From an uncultured Bacilli bacterium (lineage in GTDB: Bacteria; Bacillota_I; Bacilli_A; RF39; UBA660), in assembly GCA_947585665.1 (NCBI GenBank), contig CANPXE010000009.1:1-64000 (forward strand): 64,000 bases of DNA. Reading direction: 5' to 3'. The notes below the pieces were generated by a model. The model was not told the origin of the DNA and searched no databases. It was given only the letters and a program-made list of their open reading frames with translations. Position numbers and translations under genes: made by a program. This document shows positions 19,204-29,016 of this stretch, piece after piece (positions within the stretch are counted from its first letter, which is position 1; each line of letters begins with the position of its first letter).

Positions 19204-19281
19204 CTATTTAGATAGTAAATAAAATACTAGAATAAATAGGATGATAATAATGCTATAAAAAGAAAGTTCCCTTCTAGTCAT
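19204..19281 (-). CDS. 25-residue hydrophobic peptide, putative type I toxin
   Basis: ATG at 19281 is preceded by AAAGGCGGTGAT (plus coordinates 19286-19297), a near-perfect SD. The peptide starts MTRRELSFYS and continues as an uninterrupted hydrophobic stretch (IIIILFILVFYLL) ending SK-stop. It therefore has a short basic N-terminus, one membrane helix and a Lys at the C-terminus. This is the plan of small membrane toxins of type I systems. The gene is below usual length cut-offs. It has its own 3' terminator and a convergent antisense RNA. I cannot match it to a named toxin family; it could instead be a benign small membrane protein. Confidence 0.6.
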   Translation of the reverse strand: MTRRELSFYSIIIILFILVFYLLSK

Positions 19282-19324
19282 AATATCACCGCCTTTCAAA
19301 AATAAAAGTATTTAAGAAAGGAAA

Positions 19325-19344
19325 ACATCTGATTTTTCAAATGT
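19325..19344 (-). promoter_or_regulatory. Third copy of the CATCTGA hairpin, 5' of the peptide gene
   Basis: On the minus strand ACATTTGA/TCAGATGT forms an 8-bp hairpin (one G-U) 43 bases upstream of the peptide start. It uses the same stem sequence as the two terminator hairpins at 19118-19158 and 19166-19197. It may be a 5' structural element of the mRNA. Confidence 0.4.
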
Positions 19345-19417
19345 ATCCAATAGTAATGATTACTCTTATTCGACAAATTTCCTTTATTAAATTCCTTAAA
19401 ATTTAATTGGTGATAAT

Positions 19418-19585
19418 ATGAAAGTTAAAGTTTTTGATGAATCACATGAAAAAGATTTAGAAGAAAGTATCAATAGTTTTTTAGAAGAAGGACACGACGT
19501 TATCGATATAAAATATGAGGTCTCCGTTGCTATTTTTTCAGAGGAACAAGTCTATTGTTTTTCAGCAATGATTTTATATCGCTAA
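19418..19585 (+). CDS. Cse60-like small sporulation protein
   Basis: The 55-residue product reads MKVKVFDESHEKDLEESI through IDIKYEVSVAIFSEEQVYCF to SAMILYR. This matches the Cse60 (YteV) family as I recall it, a small sigma-E-controlled protein of Bacillus mother cells whose function is unknown. The ATG follows TTGGTGAT. It is too short for most ORF lists. No sigma-E promoter is evident upstream. The family also occurs in non-sporulating Firmicutes, so it does not prove sporulation. It sits alone between the peptide/antisense locus and the ABC transporter. Confidence 0.85.
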   Translation: MKVKVFDESHEKDLEESINSFLEEGHDVIDIKYEVSVAIFSEEQVYCFSAMILYR

Positions 19586-19621
19586 AAAAGATGATAAATA
19601 TGTGAAAATCTCTCTAATTTA

Positions 19622-19651
19622 TTGATTTTATAGGTGCTTTTTTTATATAAT
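19622..19651 (+). promoter_or_regulatory. Promoter of the ABC transporter gene
   Basis: TTGATT (19622-19627) and TATAAT (19646-19651) have an 18-base spacer and lie just ahead of GAGAGGTGAC and the ATG at 19677. Confidence 0.6.
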
Positions 19652-19676
19652 ATTATAGGAAATGAGAGGTGACATT

Positions 19677-22600
19677 ATGTTAGAGATAAAAAACGTTACA
19701 AAGATTTACGAAACAGCTGGCTTTAAACAAAAAGCTCTAGATGATGTCAGCATTAAATTCCCTAAAAGTGAATTCGTTTCTATTTTAGGACAAAGTGGTA
19801 GTGGTAAAACAACCCTTTTAAATATTATTGGTGGTCTTGATGAATATACATCCGGAGACTTAATTGTTAATGAAATAAGTACGAAGAAGTTTAAAGATAG
19901 AGATTGGGATTCTTATCGTAATCATCGTGTTGGTTTCATTTTTCAAAGTTATAATTTAATTACACATCAAACGATATTAAAGAATGTTGAACTTGCTTTG
20001 ACTCTTTCTGGTATTTCGCGTAACGAAAGAAAGAGAAGAGCTATTAAAGCCCTAAAAGAAGTAGGACTAGAACAACATATTAATAAAAGACCTAACCAAT
20101 TATCTGGTGGTCAAATGCAAAGAGTTGCAATTGCTCGTGCTCTTATAAATGATCCGGAAATAATTTTAGCTGATGAACCAACAGGAGCACTTGACTCTGA
20201 TACCAGTGTCCAAATAATGGACTTATTAAAGAAAATATCTAAAGATAAATTAGTTATCATGGTAACCCATAATCCCGAACTTGCTAAAAAGTATTCAAGT
20301 CGTATTATCAATATTAAAGATGGAAAAATAATAGCTGATTCTAATCCTTGTGATAGTCGTAATCGAAAAGAAGAGGAAGAAAAGACCAAGAAGAAAACCA
20401 AGAAAACTAAAATGTCTTTTTTAACAGCATTATCTTTATCTTTTAATAACTTGATGACGAAGAAAGCACGAACTATTTTAGTTTCTGTAGCTGGTTCAAT
20501 AGGAATTATTGGTATTGCCTTGATACTTGCTGTTTCAACTGGTTTTCAAAACTATGTTGATTCTATTCAAGAAGATACTTTAACATCATATCCACTTACT
20601 ATTTATCAAGAATCAACCGATATGACAAGTTTATTGTTATCAATGACAAGTGATGGTGCAAAACCTACTAACTCTAATGAAGTAAAGGAACAACAATATA
20701 TTACATCAATGTTATCAAGTGTTAGTACTAATGATTTGCGCAGTTTTAAAAATTACTTAGATAAAAATTATAAAAAAGTAGAAGAAGATATCTATAATAC
20801 ACAATACTCTTATAGTGTTGATCCTAACATATATACGATTGATGCTAAAAACAAATTAGCACGCATTAATCCTAGTAACTTATTCAGTTCCATGATGGGA
20901 AATAATACTATCATGAGTTCTTATTCTTCAATGACTTCTATTTTCTCACAAATGGTTGATAATCGTGATGAAATAGAACAAGATTATGAAGTGTTAGCGG
21001 GAAGATGGCCTAAAAACTATGATGAAATGATTATTGTTTTATCAGAACCAAATTCTATTTCCGATTTACTTGTTTATTCTTTAGGACTTCGTGATACTGA
21101 TGAATTAACTAAGTTGATTACTGGTATAATGAGTGGTGAAAAAGTTGATATCAACAATGAACCTTTAACATTCACTTATGAAGACTTAATGAATATTGAT
21201 TTAAGATTGATAATGCCAGCCGACACATATAAATTCAATTCTAAATATGATGTTTATGAAGATATGACTGATGATGATAAATACATGGAAGAATTATATG
21301 AAAAAGCTACCAAATTAAAGATTGTTGGTGTTGTTAGTCCTAAAGAAGGTGTGACATCAATGGCTTTAAGACCAGGAGTAGGGTATACTTCTGATTTAGT
21401 AAAACACATTATTGATTATTCAAAAGATACTAAAGTTGTTCAAGAACAAATTGAAAATAGTGAAGTAGATGTCTTTTCTGGTAAGAGATTTGATAGTGAA
21501 AAGAATGATTTTAATTTTGAATTTTCGGATTTAGTAAAAGTTGATAGTGAAAAATTACAAAGTGCCTTTAATATAAATATTAATCAGAAGAAATTAGAGG
21601 AACAAACTCAAAAATATATGCAAGAAATAAACGATTCTATAACCGCAGATATTACACCAGCTAAAAAAGTGTTTGATGATAACTTAAAGACTTTCGCTAA
21701 TGGTATCTTTGATAGTATTGGTGAAGGTAAAGAGTTTGCTTCTAATGATATTGATAGTATTGTTGATAAATATTTGAGTAATAGTGATAATGATAAATTA
21801 TTAACTAAGATGGAAAAAGATTATGTCCTACCAAAAGATGTTTATAAACAAGCTTATAGTGGTCTATTAAAAGGTTTATTAACTGGTTATGTTGCTGCTT
21901 ATAATGCTGCGATGAGTCAGGTTCCTGGATATGTTGTCGATGAAGAAAATCCAAAAGCTATCGTTTTATCACAAATAAAAGATGGCGAAAAAGGGTTTAT
22001 AACTGAATATTTAAAAAATGCTGCCATTGTTGGTACTAGTGAAACGATGGCTAGAACTATGACTGAAACAGTAATGAAAAAAGAGATTTTAACAAAAGTT
22101 GGAGAGATGACAGCTAATATTACTAGTAGTTTTGCTAATGCCTTTAGTATTGATGAAGAAAAGATTGCTTCAGCTTTCGAACTTAACTTTACGGAAGAAG
22201 AACTTTCAAGAGTTGTTAATGCGATGATGAATCCAACGGAGACAACCCAAAAGTCTAATTTGATTCTTTTAGGTTATCAAGATTTAGAAGAACCTACATA
22301 TATTTCTTTCTATTTCAATAGTTTTGATGGTAAAGAACATTTCTTATCTTTTATTGATGACTATAATGAAAGTGTTCATAAAGACAAACAGATAAACTAT
22401 TCTGATACGACAGGAATTCTTATGTCATCTGTTAAAACGATTGTTAATGCCGTAAGTTATGTCTTGATTGCTTTCGTATCCATTTCCCTTGTCGTTTCAA
22501 GTATCATGATTGGTGTCATTACTTACATATCTGTATATGAAAGAACTAAAGAAATTGGAATACTACGTGCTATTGGAGCATCAAAAGGAAATATTTCTTC

Positions 22601-22856
22601 TATCTTCAATGCTGAAACATTCATTATTGGATTCCTATCAGGATTATTTGGAATAGGTATTTCTTATTCATTGATTCCAATAATTAATAAAGTATTACAT
22701 CACTATACAGGAAACATTCCTCTTTCAGCATCGCTTGCTGTTAATAGTGCTATAGTGTTAGTAATTCTTTCAATTATCTTAACTTTGATTGGTGGTCTAA
22801 TACCCGCTCGAGCAGCCTCTAAGAAAGACCCTGTTGAAGCCCTTAGAACCGAATAA
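19677..22856 (+). CDS. Fused ABC transporter ATPase-permease, MacB/FtsX type
   Basis: I use ATG 19677, which follows AGAGGTG; the upstream ATG at 19662 precedes the SD. Residues 1-225 are an ABC ATPase of the LolD/MacB class: GQSGSGKTT, LSGGQMQRVAIARAL and DEPTGALD. After a Lys-rich linker a transmembrane helix near 265-285 leads into a 640-residue extracytoplasmic domain. Three FtsX helices end the protein, with the conserved YERTKEIGILRAIGASKG loop. Type VII ABC proteins of this kind transmit force rather than transport through the membrane and often act on lipoproteins, peptides or antibiotics. The cargo is unknown. It is monocistronic, with a terminator at 22856. Confidence 0.92.
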   Translation: MLEIKNVTKIYETAGFKQKALDDVSIKFPKSEFVSILGQSGSGKTTLLNIIGGLDEYTSGDLIVNEISTKKFKDRDWDSYRNHRVGFIFQSYNLITHQTILKNVELALTLSGISRNERKRRAIKALKEVGLEQHINKRPNQLSGGQMQRVAIARALINDPEIILADEPTGALDSDTSVQIMDLLKKISKDKLVIMVTHNPELAKKYSSRIINIKDGKIIADSNPCDSRNRKEEEEKTKKKTKKTKMSFLTALSLSFNNLMTKKARTILVSVAGSIGIIGIALILAVSTGFQNYVDSIQEDTLTSYPLTIYQESTDMTSLLLSMTSDGAKPTNSNEVKEQQYITSMLSSVSTNDLRSFKNYLDKNYKKVEEDIYNTQYSYSVDPNIYTIDAKNKLARINPSNLFSSMMGNNTIMSSYSSMTSIFSQMVDNRDEIEQDYEVLAGRWPKNYDEMIIVLSEPNSISDLLVYSLGLRDTDELTKLITGIMSGEKVDINNEPLTFTYEDLMNIDLRLIMPADTYKFNSKYDVYEDMTDDDKYMEELYEKATKLKIVGVVSPKEGVTSMALRPGVGYTSDLVKHIIDYSKDTKVVQEQIENSEVDVFSGKRFDSEKNDFNFEFSDLVKVDSEKLQSAFNININQKKLEEQTQKYMQEINDSITADITPAKKVFDDNLKTFANGIFDSIGEGKEFASNDIDSIVDKYLSNSDNDKLLTKMEKDYVLPKDVYKQAYSGLLKGLLTGYVAAYNAAMSQVPGYVVDEENPKAIVLSQIKDGEKGFITEYLKNAAIVGTSETMARTMTETVMKKEILTKVGEMTANITSSFANAFSIDEEKIASAFELNFTEEELSRVVNAMMNPTETTQKSNLILLGYQDLEEPTYISFYFNSFDGKEHFLSFIDDYNESVHKDKQINYSDTTGILMSSVKTIVNAVSYVLIAFVSISLVVSSIMIGVITYISVYERTKEIGILRAIGASKGNISSIFNAETFIIGFLSGLFGIGISYSLIPIINKVLHHYTGNIPLSASLAVNSAIVLVILSIILTLIGGLIPARAASKKDPVEALRTE

Positions 22857-22876
22857 AAGAGCATTTGCTCTTTTTT
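22856..22876 (+). terminator. Terminator after the ABC transporter
   Basis: The hairpin AAGAGCA/TGCTCTT is followed by a T6 run. Confidence 0.8.
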
Positions 22877-22921
22877 CTTTGTAAAAAAATCATTTATGCT
22901 ATAATTATAATAGGTGATGGT

Positions 22922-24058
22922 ATGAAACTTAAATATAAAAAATATTTATATGTTTTAGGTTATTTATTACCAATTATCATATTAGGAATATTATCATATA
23001 CATCTTATGTTAAAGATTGGGAAATACCCTTTCAAATTGCTTTCTATCCATATGTCTTTATTTTTCTAGATAGTATACTTTTATTTTTAGTAATGCACAA
23101 TTTAAAAAAAGAAAAGTATCGCTTCCAAATAAAAATATTAAATTATTTTAAAGGATGGAACAATTTAATTTTATTTTTTATTATATTTTTTGGTTCTAAA
23201 ATGTCTTTAATTATAACCTTTTTTGATTTATTTATTCATTGTATTATTTACTTTATTTTAAAGCCAATGCCTGTTAATGATGAAGAGGTAAATGGTGTTG
23301 AAGAATTCTTTAATAAATATCCTGAACGTGCTAAACATAAATTCTATAAAAATGTTGATGAGATAAAAAAAGAATACACACCAATAAAAGAAGAAGTAGA
23401 AAGAGAAATTCCTGTTATGGATGTTAAAGCTAAGGAACAAAAACAAGCTAAAAGAAAAAAATTCATAGGAATATTTGTTCCTATATTAATAATCTTGATT
23501 ATTTTATTTGGCGTTATTTTTAAACTGGTTGAAGATAATGTAAAATATAATCGTGGTAATTTCCATTATTTTGATCTTAACATAAATGGTCAAGAACTTC
23601 CTATTCACTATCAACAGTCATACAACAAAGTAATAGTTAGTTATTTTTATGAACAATCTAGTTATAATGATAGTCATGAGGTAACAGGTTATTCTCTAGA
23701 TGATATTTTAATTGATGTTCCAAAAAGCGATAAATACATAATTAATTTAAATGAATATATTTGTTGGGATGGCAATATCAAGATTCCTTGTCATTCTAAC
23801 AACATCAAAAATAAAAAAATATCACTATTATCCAAAAGTACTTTAACTATTAAAAAGAGTGTTGATTCAAGCAATAAAAATATATCTGATATAGCTATAA
23901 GAGATTCTACGACTGAAATTATATATGAAGGGAACTATAAAGAAGACATAACTGAATATATTTCTATTCCTGGAATATACGTTTTAATATTTGAAAATGC
24001 CAGCGATAATATTCAAAACGAAATAACCGCTATTATAAATATTACAGAAAAAATGTAA
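22922..24058 (+). CDS. Polytopic membrane protein with C-terminal exposed domain, unknown
   Basis: ATG 22922 follows TAGGTGAT. The 378-residue protein has about four helices in the first 130 residues, then a cytoplasmic Glu/Lys segment. One more helix (FIGIFVPILIILIILFGVIF) leads to a C-terminal extracytoplasmic domain of about 170 residues with strand-like repeats. I recognise no family. It lies between two terminators and is apparently monocistronic. The stop codon lies inside a 10-bp hairpin (24050-24081). Confidence 0.65.
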   Translation: MKLKYKKYLYVLGYLLPIIILGILSYTSYVKDWEIPFQIAFYPYVFIFLDSILLFLVMHNLKKEKYRFQIKILNYFKGWNNLILFFIIFFGSKMSLIITFFDLFIHCIIYFILKPMPVNDEEVNGVEEFFNKYPERAKHKFYKNVDEIKKEYTPIKEEVEREIPVMDVKAKEQKQAKRKKFIGIFVPILIILIILFGVIFKLVEDNVKYNRGNFHYFDLNINGQELPIHYQQSYNKVIVSYFYEQSSYNDSHEVTGYSLDDILIDVPKSDKYIINLNEYICWDGNIKIPCHSNNIKNKKISLLSKSTLTIKKSVDSSNKNISDIAIRDSTTEIIYEGNYKEDITEYISIPGIYVLIFENASDNIQNEITAIINITEKM

Positions 24059-24081
24059 AAGCGAACTAAGTGTTTACATTT
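24050..24081 (+). terminator. Hairpin at gene end, weak terminator
   Basis: AAAATGTAAA pairs with TTTACATTTT over 10 bp around a 12-base loop, but no T run follows the stem. It may act as a weak terminator or 3' end protector. Confidence 0.45.
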
Positions 24082-24159
24082 TAGCGTAAATCCAAAAAAT
24101 AAAAGTGTAAAGTTTAGTGATTGGTGTTATATAATAAGGTTAAGATATGGAGTGATATT

Positions 24160-25938
24160 GTGGAAACAGAGTATGAAAAGTTAAAAAAAGAAGGGTACAC
24201 AGAAGAAGAAATTGAAACCAAATTAGGGCCAATGTCTAGACTTAGTATTGATTCTTCACCAATGGGTCAAGGACGAAATGATCGCTCTGTTACATTTACG
24301 GATAAAGATGGTACAGTATCAAGAGGTAGTAACATAATGGTGGGATATAATCGTCGTAATATTCAGTTACCAAATGGTACGTATGTTGGTATTGAAGAAT
24401 TTTCACGAGCAATGACAAAATTCTTACAGGAAGATGCTGAAAATAAAGTTATCTTTTGTAAGAAAACTGGAAAAAGGGTAAATATTGGTGAATTAGTCAA
24501 TGGTCTACGTGAAGTAGCAAAATCGCAAACTGGTCTTGAGTTACATGGAACTACTGACAAAATGCGTGGAAATGCCTATGAATATTCAATAAAAGGAGAA
24601 AGTGCTAGAAGAATATTATTAGGTAAGAAAATTCAACTTGATTGTGGTCAATGGGTAAGTGAAGAAGAATTACTTAATGCAATGAGGGATTATGTTTATT
24701 TGTCAGCACCAGATAAGACCCCACCAGTACCTAAACCTGATTCAGATCAAGCAGGAATTAGTCTAGAGCCTGGTTCAGATAAAACTGGAATAGAACCAGA
24801 ACCTAATAATACTAGAGTAGATAATCAAGAAATAGAAGATGTCACTACTACTGAACATGTTAACAAAAGAAGAAAAGCTAAAATTGCACCAATTATTTTA
24901 GCTACATTATTGACTGCCACTATTCTTTTATCAATGATTGGTAAAAGAGCTGATAATATTATGGCAACAAGAACTGAAACGACAGCAACAGCTGGAGCCG
25001 CAATTACAGAAGTCGTTGAATATCGAGAAGATAGATATGAAGAAGCAATTAATAATGTACTTAATAGTGTTCAGGGTTCAGCTGTTGGTGATACAATTTC
25101 CGTTCCTCCTGGTGTTATATATTTTTATGCCAGTCCTAATAATGATATAAGTAAAAGTAGAACTGGTATTATTGGAGAAACTCCTGAAAGACCAGCTGGG
25201 GAATATGAAATTTTTGGCGTTTCTGTTTTAGATAAATCAGGTGAAAGAATTTTAGATACAGAATTTGAAAAGGGAACAACAATAGCTGATGTAGTTCAAC
25301 GTGCTTGTGAAAATCAAAATATTGATTTGGATCAAACTAGTCTAAGAATTTCTCTTACTAATACTGGTTGGATTGAAATGAATGATTTGGTAAAAAAAGT
25401 ATTAGAAAACGAAGAAATTACGCCAGATGATGTTGTAACAGCTTATCATTCTGAACAAACTTATGATGCTGTTCAAGAAGATTTTACTGATAGTGTTACT
25501 TTTAAAACAGAAAGTGGCGAAGCAACTATTAAAGTAAGAAATGACGATGGTTCTCTTGTCGAAACTGGAACTATACTTGAAGGTAGTGACGGAAAACTAT
25601 ATCGTCTTGATGATGTCGAAGTAGAACAAAAAGATACTGTCACATCATATGTTGAAAGAACTGAAGAAAAAAGAACATTTTCAGTTTCAAATATAGAAGG
25701 AAATATTGAAATAGCTGAAGTTTCATTATTTGTTACGGCATTGGCTACTGCTTTAGCAGCTATTTATGATAAAAGAAGAGAAGAAGAATATGAAAAATCT
25801 GCTAAAAAATATGATAATAATACAAAATTTAATGAAACTGTAACTCATATGTCGACTGCATCTACTAAAGCTGGATTAAATAATGGTAATAATGAAAATG
25901 CTGATACTTCAGAATATACTGGAGGTCCAAGACTATGA
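24160..25938 (+). CDS. Single-pass membrane protein with repeated N-terminal motif, unknown
   Basis: GTG 24160 is chosen because GGAGTGAT lies four bases upstream; the frame is open earlier without an SD. The product has about 592 residues. Its cytoplasmic N-terminus contains related units: IQLPNGTYVGIEEFSRAM, KKTGKRVNIGELVNGLREV and IQLDCGQWVSEEELLNAM. A Pro/Glu-rich linker and one helix (IAPIILATLLTATILLSMI) follow. The exposed region has about 270 residues, with a second hydrophobic patch near the C-terminus. The repeats suggest a small winged or SH3-like module. The stop TGA overlaps the next ATG (ATGA), so it forms an operon with the two small genes downstream. Confidence 0.65.
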   Translation: METEYEKLKKEGYTEEEIETKLGPMSRLSIDSSPMGQGRNDRSVTFTDKDGTVSRGSNIMVGYNRRNIQLPNGTYVGIEEFSRAMTKFLQEDAENKVIFCKKTGKRVNIGELVNGLREVAKSQTGLELHGTTDKMRGNAYEYSIKGESARRILLGKKIQLDCGQWVSEEELLNAMRDYVYLSAPDKTPPVPKPDSDQAGISLEPGSDKTGIEPEPNNTRVDNQEIEDVTTTEHVNKRRKAKIAPIILATLLTATILLSMIGKRADNIMATRTETTATAGAAITEVVEYREDRYEEAINNVLNSVQGSAVGDTISVPPGVIYFYASPNNDISKSRTGIIGETPERPAGEYEIFGVSVLDKSGERILDTEFEKGTTIADVVQRACENQNIDLDQTSLRISLTNTGWIEMNDLVKKVLENEEITPDDVVTAYHSEQTYDAVQEDFTDSVTFKTESGEATIKVRNDDGSLVETGTILEGSDGKLYRLDDVEVEQKDTVTSYVERTEEKRTFSVSNIEGNIEIAEVSLFVTALATALAAIYDKRREEEYEKSAKKYDNNTKFNETVTHMSTASTKAGLNNGNNENADTSEYTGGPRL

Positions 25939-26228
25939 ATGAAAATGAAGAATTTAATAAATATGTAGATAATTTTAAAAAACTTTCAACTGGTAGAAAA
26001 AAAGAAGAAACAATTAAACAAATGAAAAAAATGCTTGCATTTATTTGGGCATTAAAGGAGAAAACAGGTATACCATTTAGTGTTTTATATAATCGTGAAA
26101 TTATAGATGCTAAAGATAAAACAGTAAGTGAGGATGATTTTGTAGAAGCTGTATTTGTATATATACATATTATTAAAGAAGCTTTTGCTGAATATGTTGA
26201 TTGTACAATTGGAAAGGAGGAACTATGA
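25935..26228 (+). CDS. Small helical protein, paralogue of the 49575 gene
   Basis: This 97-residue protein overlaps the preceding stop by ATGA. It resembles the 94-residue product at 49575 in order and motifs: KKMLAFIWALKEKTGIPFSVLYNREI here and KKLLAFLVKYATDRGIPFEILKSREI there. Both have an acidic C-terminal half with YI/YTQNIxD-like helices. No family is recognised. The paralogues sit in unrelated operons, one after a membrane protein and one after tyrS. Function is unknown. Confidence 0.7.
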   Translation: MNENEEFNKYVDNFKKLSTGRKKEETIKQMKKMLAFIWALKEKTGIPFSVLYNREIIDAKDKTVSEDDFVEAVFVYIHIIKEAFAEYVDCTIGKEEL

Positions 26229-26467
26229 ATATACAAGTAGGAGAAATATTAACTTTAGATAATGATAAAGAATATGCTTGTGTTGCTGTGCAAGCTTATA
26301 AAGGTGCAAACTATTTATTCCTAGTTAGTAATTTCACACCAGTAGAGATTAGATTTGCTAGAGAAATAATCAAAGAAAATGGAATTGATTTAGAAATGGT
26401 TAATAATCAACAAGAAAAAATGGAATTAATGGAGTTATTTCAAAAATCAATGCCAACTGAACAATAA
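26225..26467 (+). CDS. Small protein, DUF1292-like
   Basis: ATG 26225 follows GGAAAGGAGGAAC, a very strong SD, and overlaps the previous gene by four bases. The 80-residue product opens IQVGEILTLDNDKEYACVAVQAY and continues NYLFLVSN. The pattern is a short beta barrel with a repeated strand, as in DUF1292 (YrzB) proteins, followed by an acidic helix. The family match is from memory and tentative. It ends a three-gene operon and is followed by a terminator shared with the convergent phosphoketolase gene. Confidence 0.6.
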   Translation: MNIQVGEILTLDNDKEYACVAVQAYKGANYLFLVSNFTPVEIRFAREIIKENGIDLEMVNNQQEKMELMELFQKSMPTEQ

Positions 26468-26498
26468 TAATAAAAAAAGCCACTCTTTTATGAGTGGT
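26468..26498 (-). terminator. Bidirectional terminator
   Basis: The stem GCCACTC/GAGTGGT is flanked by A7 on the left (T7 on the minus strand) and TTTTC on the right. It serves both convergent transcripts and is stronger for the minus strand. Confidence 0.8.
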
Positions 26499-26502
26499 TT
26501 TC

Positions 26503-28866
26503 TTATTGCCATTTCCAGTTTCTAACTTCTTCTAAGTCAATACCATATTCTTTAATGTATTGCTTGTGTTCAACTAATTTATCTTTCATCTTTTGAACGA
26601 CATAAGCACCTTTATTACCTAGACCTGGTAATGATTTTATCATTGATATAACTAAATTAAATCGATCAATCTCATTTTGCACACGCATATCAAATGGTGT
26701 TGTAATAGTTCCTTCTTCTTGGTATCCAAAAACGTGTAAGTTACGATTATGACGATAATATAATAATTCGTGAATTAATGTCGGATATCCATGGAAAGCA
26801 AAAATAATTGGTTTATCTTTTGTGAATAATAAATCATAATCTTCATCTGTTAATCCGTGTGGATGTTTGTGATGTGATTGTAGTTTCATTAAGTCAACAA
26901 CGTTGATAAAACGAATTTTTACTTCTAGAAGATATTGACGCATAATTGTTACTGCGGCAAGAGATTCTAGTGTTGGCGTGTCTCCACAACAAGCAAGAAC
27001 GATATCGGGATCTTCTCCTTGATCATTACTTGCCCATTCCCATATGCCAATTCCTTGAGTGCAATGTTTAATGGCTTGATCCATCGTTAACCATTGTGGT
27101 CGTGGATGTTTTGACGTAACCATGACGTTGACATAGTTTTTACTACGAATGCAGTGATCGAAAACGGATAATAAACAGTTAGCGTCTGGTGGTAAATACA
27201 TTCTAACGATATCAGCTTTTTTATTGGCAACGTGATCTAAGAATCCTGGGTCTTGATGCGTAAACCCATTATGGTCTTGTTGCCAAACATTAGAAGATAA
27301 CACATAGTTTAAAGAAGCAATTTCTTGACGCCAAGGTAACTCGGAAGTTACTTTTAACCATTTAGCGTGTTGACTAAACATAGAGTCAATAACACGAATG
27401 AAAGCTTCATAACTCGCAAAGAAACCATGACGACCAGTAAGTAAATATCCTTCTAACCATCCTTCGCACATGTGTTCAGATAAGTATGAGTCCATAATAC
27501 GACCATCAGAACTTAAAAATTCATCATTATTCTTCTTTTCTGCATTCCATCCACGATTTTCTACTTCAAAAACCTTTCCTAAACGATTGGACATCGTTTC
27601 ATCTGGTCCAAAAATGCGGAAGTTTCGTTCATCTTTATTTAATTCAAATATATCGCGAATGAAACCGCCTAACTCAATCATATCTTGGGCTTCAATTGAT
27701 CCAGGACGGTCAAAGTCCAAAGCATACTTTCTAAAGTCAGGCAAACGTAAGTCTTTCAATAGTAGTCCACCATTGGCGTGTGGATTACTTCCCATTCGTC
27801 TATTGCCAACAGGGGCAAGTTCTTGAAGTTCAGGAATTAAGGTTCCCTTTTCATCAAATAATTCTTCAGGATGATAACTTTTTAACCAGTTTTCAAGAAG
27901 AGTAAGATGTTCTTCTTTTTCCATTGATAGTGGTACTTGATGTGCTCTAAAAGTTCCTTCAATTTCTTTTTCGTCAACGACCTTAGGTCCAGTCCAACCT
28001 TTAGGTGAACGAAAGACAATCATTGGCCATATTGGTCTTGTCGCATCATTGTTCTCTTTAGCATTTTTCTTTATTTCTCTGATGTCAGCAATGACCTTAT
28101 CCATTGTTTCGGCCATTAAAGCATGCATCGTCATTGGGTCGTCTCCTTCGACAAAGTAAGGTTTCCATCCACATCCTTTAAAGAAACTTTCAATTTCCTC
28201 ATGGGAAATCCTTGAGAAAACCGTTGGATTACTTATTTTGTATCCATTTAAATGAAGGATTGGTAAAACGACACCATCAGTTAGTGGATTCAAAAATTTA
28301 TTAGAGTGCCAAGATGTTGCAAGTGGTGCTGTCTCAGCTTCTCCGTCCCCCACAACACAGGCTGCAATCAAATCAGGATTATCAAAAACAGCTCCAAAAG
28401 CATGGGCAAGAGAATAACCTAGTTCGCCACCTTCATTAATAGATCCTGGTGTTTCTGGTGCTACATGACTAGAAATTCCACCGGGAAATGAAAATTGTTT
28501 AAATAACTTTTTCATTCCTTCTTCATCACGACTTACATTAGGATAAACTTCACTATAAGTTCCCTCTAAATACGTATTACTAACCATCGCATTTCCACCA
28601 TGTCCTGGTCCAGAAATATAAATCATATTTAAATCATATTGTTTAATTAAACGATTTAAATGAACATAAATAAAGTTTTGTCCGGGAACAGTTCCCCAAT
28701 GACCAACAATTTTTTTCTTTATATGTTCCCTTTTTAATGGTTCTTTTAAAAGTGGATTATCTAATAGATATAATTGTCCAGCACTCAAATAATTACAAGC
28801 ACGGAAATAAGCATCCATCTTTTTTAAATATTCGGGAGTAATTAAACTTTTTTCTTCTTTCTTCAT
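26503..28866 (-). CDS. xfp: Xylulose-5-phosphate/fructose-6-phosphate phosphoketolase
   Basis: The 787-residue thiamine-diphosphate enzyme is collinear with the whole XFP family. Its N-terminus has [11 protein letters not shown] and GPGHGG, the TPP region is GDGEAETAP and [15 protein letters not shown] lies between them. The C-terminal domain is [17 protein letters not shown]. It splits xylulose-5-P or fructose-6-P with phosphate into acetyl-P and a triose- or tetrose-P, feeding heterofermentation or a bifid-type shunt. The ATG lies 8 bases past AGAGGTGATGG. It is monocistronic, with a terminator at 26468-26498. It gives the cell a route to acetyl-P and ATP independent of full glycolysis. Confidence 0.97.
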   Translation of the reverse strand: MKKEEKSLITPEYLKKMDAYFRACNYLSAGQLYLLDNPLLKEPLKREHIKKKIVGHWGTVPGQNFIYVHLNRLIKQYDLNMIYISGPGHGGNAMVSNTYLEGTYSEVYPNVSRDEEGMKKLFKQFSFPGGISSHVAPETPGSINEGGELGYSLAHAFGAVFDNPDLIAACVVGDGEAETAPLATSWHSNKFLNPLTDGVVLPILHLNGYKISNPTVFSRISHEEIESFFKGCGWKPYFVEGDDPMTMHALMAETMDKVIADIREIKKNAKENNDATRPIWPMIVFRSPKGWTGPKVVDEKEIEGTFRAHQVPLSMEKEEHLTLLENWLKSYHPEELFDEKGTLIPELQELAPVGNRRMGSNPHANGGLLLKDLRLPDFRKYALDFDRPGSIEAQDMIELGGFIRDIFELNKDERNFRIFGPDETMSNRLGKVFEVENRGWNAEKKNNDEFLSSDGRIMDSYLSEHMCEGWLEGYLLTGRHGFFASYEAFIRVIDSMFSQHAKWLKVTSELPWRQEIASLNYVLSSNVWQQDHNGFTHQDPGFLDHVANKKADIVRMYLPPDANCLLSVFDHCIRSKNYVNVMVTSKHPRPQWLTMDQAIKHCTQGIGIWEWASNDQGEDPDIVLACCGDTPTLESLAAVTIMRQYLLEVKIRFINVVDLMKLQSHHKHPHGLTDEDYDLLFTKDKPIIFAFHGYPTLIHELLYYRHNRNLHVFGYQEEGTITTPFDMRVQNEIDRFNLVISMIKSLPGLGNKGAYVVQKMKDKLVEHKQYIKEYGIDLEEVRNWKWQ

Positions 28867-29016
28867 ACCATCACCTCTATATTATTATCCCATTAACATT
28901 TTACTATAATGAAAAGAACTATTCAATTAAATAAAAGTAAAAATGCTATGGAAATTTAATTATTTTAATTTCTTATTAACATTATAATAAAAACTTAAAA
29001 TAAAATACAAAAAAAC

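Noticed and set aside
24938-25150. Alternate-frame 70-residue ORF inside the 24160 gene
   Set aside because: It has no SD, an odd composition, and lies in a region where the main frame is coherent. It is a frame-shifted shadow.
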